From: VXYL01 sp963422285
GTDB lineage: Bacteria > Pseudomonadota > Gammaproteobacteria > Pseudomonadales > Azotimanducaceae
Length of the DNA stretch: 64,000 bases
Direction: 5' to 3'
Assembly (NCBI GenBank): GCA_963422285.2
Contig: CAXXJO010000002.1
Coordinates: forward strand, 62,001-126,000
Under the pieces are notes generated by a model, which was not told where the DNA came from, did no database searches, and saw nothing but the letters and a program-made list of their open reading frames with translations. A program made the position numbers and the translations under genes. Positions within the stretch are counted from its first letter, which is position 1. Every line of letters begins with the position of its first letter. This document shows positions 63,011-64,000 of this stretch, piece after piece.

Positions 63011-64000
63011 ATGAGCGCTTGGCCACGAATCGTCGTCCATGCCGACATGGATGCCTTCTACGCCTCCATCGAGCAGCTGGACGATCCGTGTCTGCGCGGG
63101 CGGCCGGTGCTGGTAGGCACGAACAGCCATCGCGGCGTGGTGCTCGCCGCCAGCTACGAGGCGCGGCTCTATGGCGTCGGCAGCGCCATGCCGGTAGCCG
63201 AGGCGCGTCGTCGCTGTCCAGATGCAGTGCTGGCGAAGCCGCGTTTCGAGCGCTACCAGGAAGTATCGGCGCAGATCATGGCCGTGCTCGGGAACTTCTC
63301 GCCCCGAGTGGAAGCGCTGTCCCTCGACGAGGCCTTCCTCGACATGTCCGGTGCCGAGCATCTGTTCGGGCCGCCGGCCGAGATGGGCCGGCGAATCAAG
63401 GACGCCGTGTACGAAGCCACGGATCTCATCGTCTCCGTGGGCATATCGGCTACCAAGTATGTCGCCAAGGCCGCCAGCGCCCACGACAAGCCGGACGGGC
63501 TCGTCGTGGTGCCGCCGGACCACGCTCGGGCCTGGCTGGCGCCGCTGCCGGTAGCGAAACTGTGGGGTGCCGGCAGGAAGACCGTGCCGCGGCTGACAGC
63601 TCTCGGCCTCGCCACCATCGGCGACGTGGCCGGTGCCGACACGAGCTTGCTTTGCCGCCATTTCGGCAGCGCGGGCCGCCACTTCCACGATTTCGCCAAC
63701 GCCCGCGACCCGCGTCCGGCAAACTGCGCCCGAACGGTCAAGAGCATCGGTTCGGACCGCACCCTGACCGCGGACGTGTGGCGGCGCGCGGATATCGAAC
63801 CGCACCTGCGCCGTGCCGCCGAGCGCATCGCCCGTCGCATCCGCGCCAAAGGCTGCGTCGCCCGCGGGGTTCGGGTGCGTCTGAAGACCAGCCGTTTCGA
63901 GATGCTGACCCGCCAGTGCTTGTTGAAGAAGCCGGTGGACTTGGGTGCGGACTTCTGGGCGGTCGGCAAGCGCCTGCTCCGGACGTTCGATCATCCAGGG
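63011..64000 (+). CDS. dinB: DNA polymerase IV (partial, runs off the right edge)
   Basis: 330 residues visible; the frame is still open at the edge. VVHADMDAFYASIEQLDDP (palm Asp motif), VLAASYEARLYGVGSAMPVAEARRRCPDA, SLDEAFLDMSG (catalytic Asp-Glu), VSVGISATKYVAKAASAHDKPDGL and GRKTVPRLTALGLATIGDV (HhH) match Y-family Pol IV. It performs translesion and mutagenic synthesis under SOS control, consistent with its LexA-box promoter. Confidence 0.95.
   Translation, partial: MSAWPRIVVHADMDAFYASIEQLDDPCLRGRPVLVGTNSHRGVVLAASYEARLYGVGSAMPVAEARRRCPDAVLAKPRFERYQEVSAQIMAVLGNFSPRVEALSLDEAFLDMSGAEHLFGPPAEMGRRIKDAVYEATDLIVSVGISATKYVAKAASAHDKPDGLVVVPPDHARAWLAPLPVAKLWGAGRKTVPRLTALGLATIGDVAGADTSLLCRHFGSAGRHFHDFANARDPRPANCARTVKSIGSDRTLTADVWRRADIEPHLRRAAERIARRIRAKGCVARGVRVRLKTSRFEMLTRQCLLKKPVDLGADFWAVGKRLLRTFDHPG

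Overview
The window is about 64 kb of GC-rich DNA from an aerobic gammaproteobacterium. The core genes point there: sbcB, a yrbG-kdsC-lptC-lptA-lptB-rpoN cluster running opposite ibaG-hisD, then degS and zapE, a pyruvate kinase, coaE and dinB. The respiratory and oxidative enzymes (PQQ dehydrogenase, haem-copper oxidase subunit III, 2Fe-2S ferredoxin, cytochrome c) indicate aerobic life. No rRNA or tRNA gene, CRISPR array or intact mobile element was seen. Apart from RpoN there is no recognisable transcription factor. Together with many decayed genes, this suggests a lineage losing genes, possibly host-associated; that lifestyle is inference only.

Layout. 0-8.6 kb: membrane protein tail, coiled-coil membrane protein, YihG-type acyltransferase, lipoprotein aminopeptidase, then an overlapping exonuclease I / osmoprotectant ABC transporter unit whose binding protein and permease are one polypeptide, and an SDR. 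8.6-21.3 kb: an accessory zone with a peroxiredoxin carrying UGA exactly at its peroxidatic cysteine, an LLM/F420-type oxidoreductase, a VOC protein, an enolase-superfamily enzyme, a PQQ dehydrogenase with haem c domain, a rhomboid protease and a ThDP enzyme. Between them lie remnants of a CoA-transferase, a DUF3800 protein and a YhaN-type ATPase. 21.3-34.6 kb: the LPS-transport/sigma-54 block, IbaG, HisD, a broken M23 protein with a propeller-like partner, DegS, ZapE and a crotonase-fold enzyme. The gene order is the usual gammaproteobacterial one with kdsD, hpf/ptsN, murA, hisG and hisC missing from their places.

34.6-49.5 kb: M19 dipeptidase, a small unknown protein, a VRR-NUC nuclease, pyruvate kinase, a broken Rpn-like nuclease, an SDR, a five-gene cluster of exported and membrane proteins (two related secreted proteins, DUF6152, two DUF6644), an amidase, a PspB-like protein and a cytochrome c / HupE / exported-protein operon. 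49.5-64 kb: haem-copper oxidase subunit III overlapping a CopA copper ATPase and a CopZ-like domain, an RNA methyltransferase, a decayed AAA-ATPase plus TOPRIM (DUF3226) pair, an overlapping dehydratase pair beside a PHP protein and coaE, then a ferredoxin, a MATE exporter, a methyltransferase and the start of dinB behind a LexA-box promoter.

How the genes fit together. LptA/B/C and KdsC serve lipopolysaccharide synthesis and export. CopA, CopZ and the oxidase subunit suggest copper supply to, or protection around, a terminal oxidase. The scattered oxidoreductases, CoA-ester enzymes and amidase suggest broad catabolism of organic substrates. Nearly all defence-like or mobile-type genes present are broken by frameshifts or nonsense codons, while housekeeping genes are intact.
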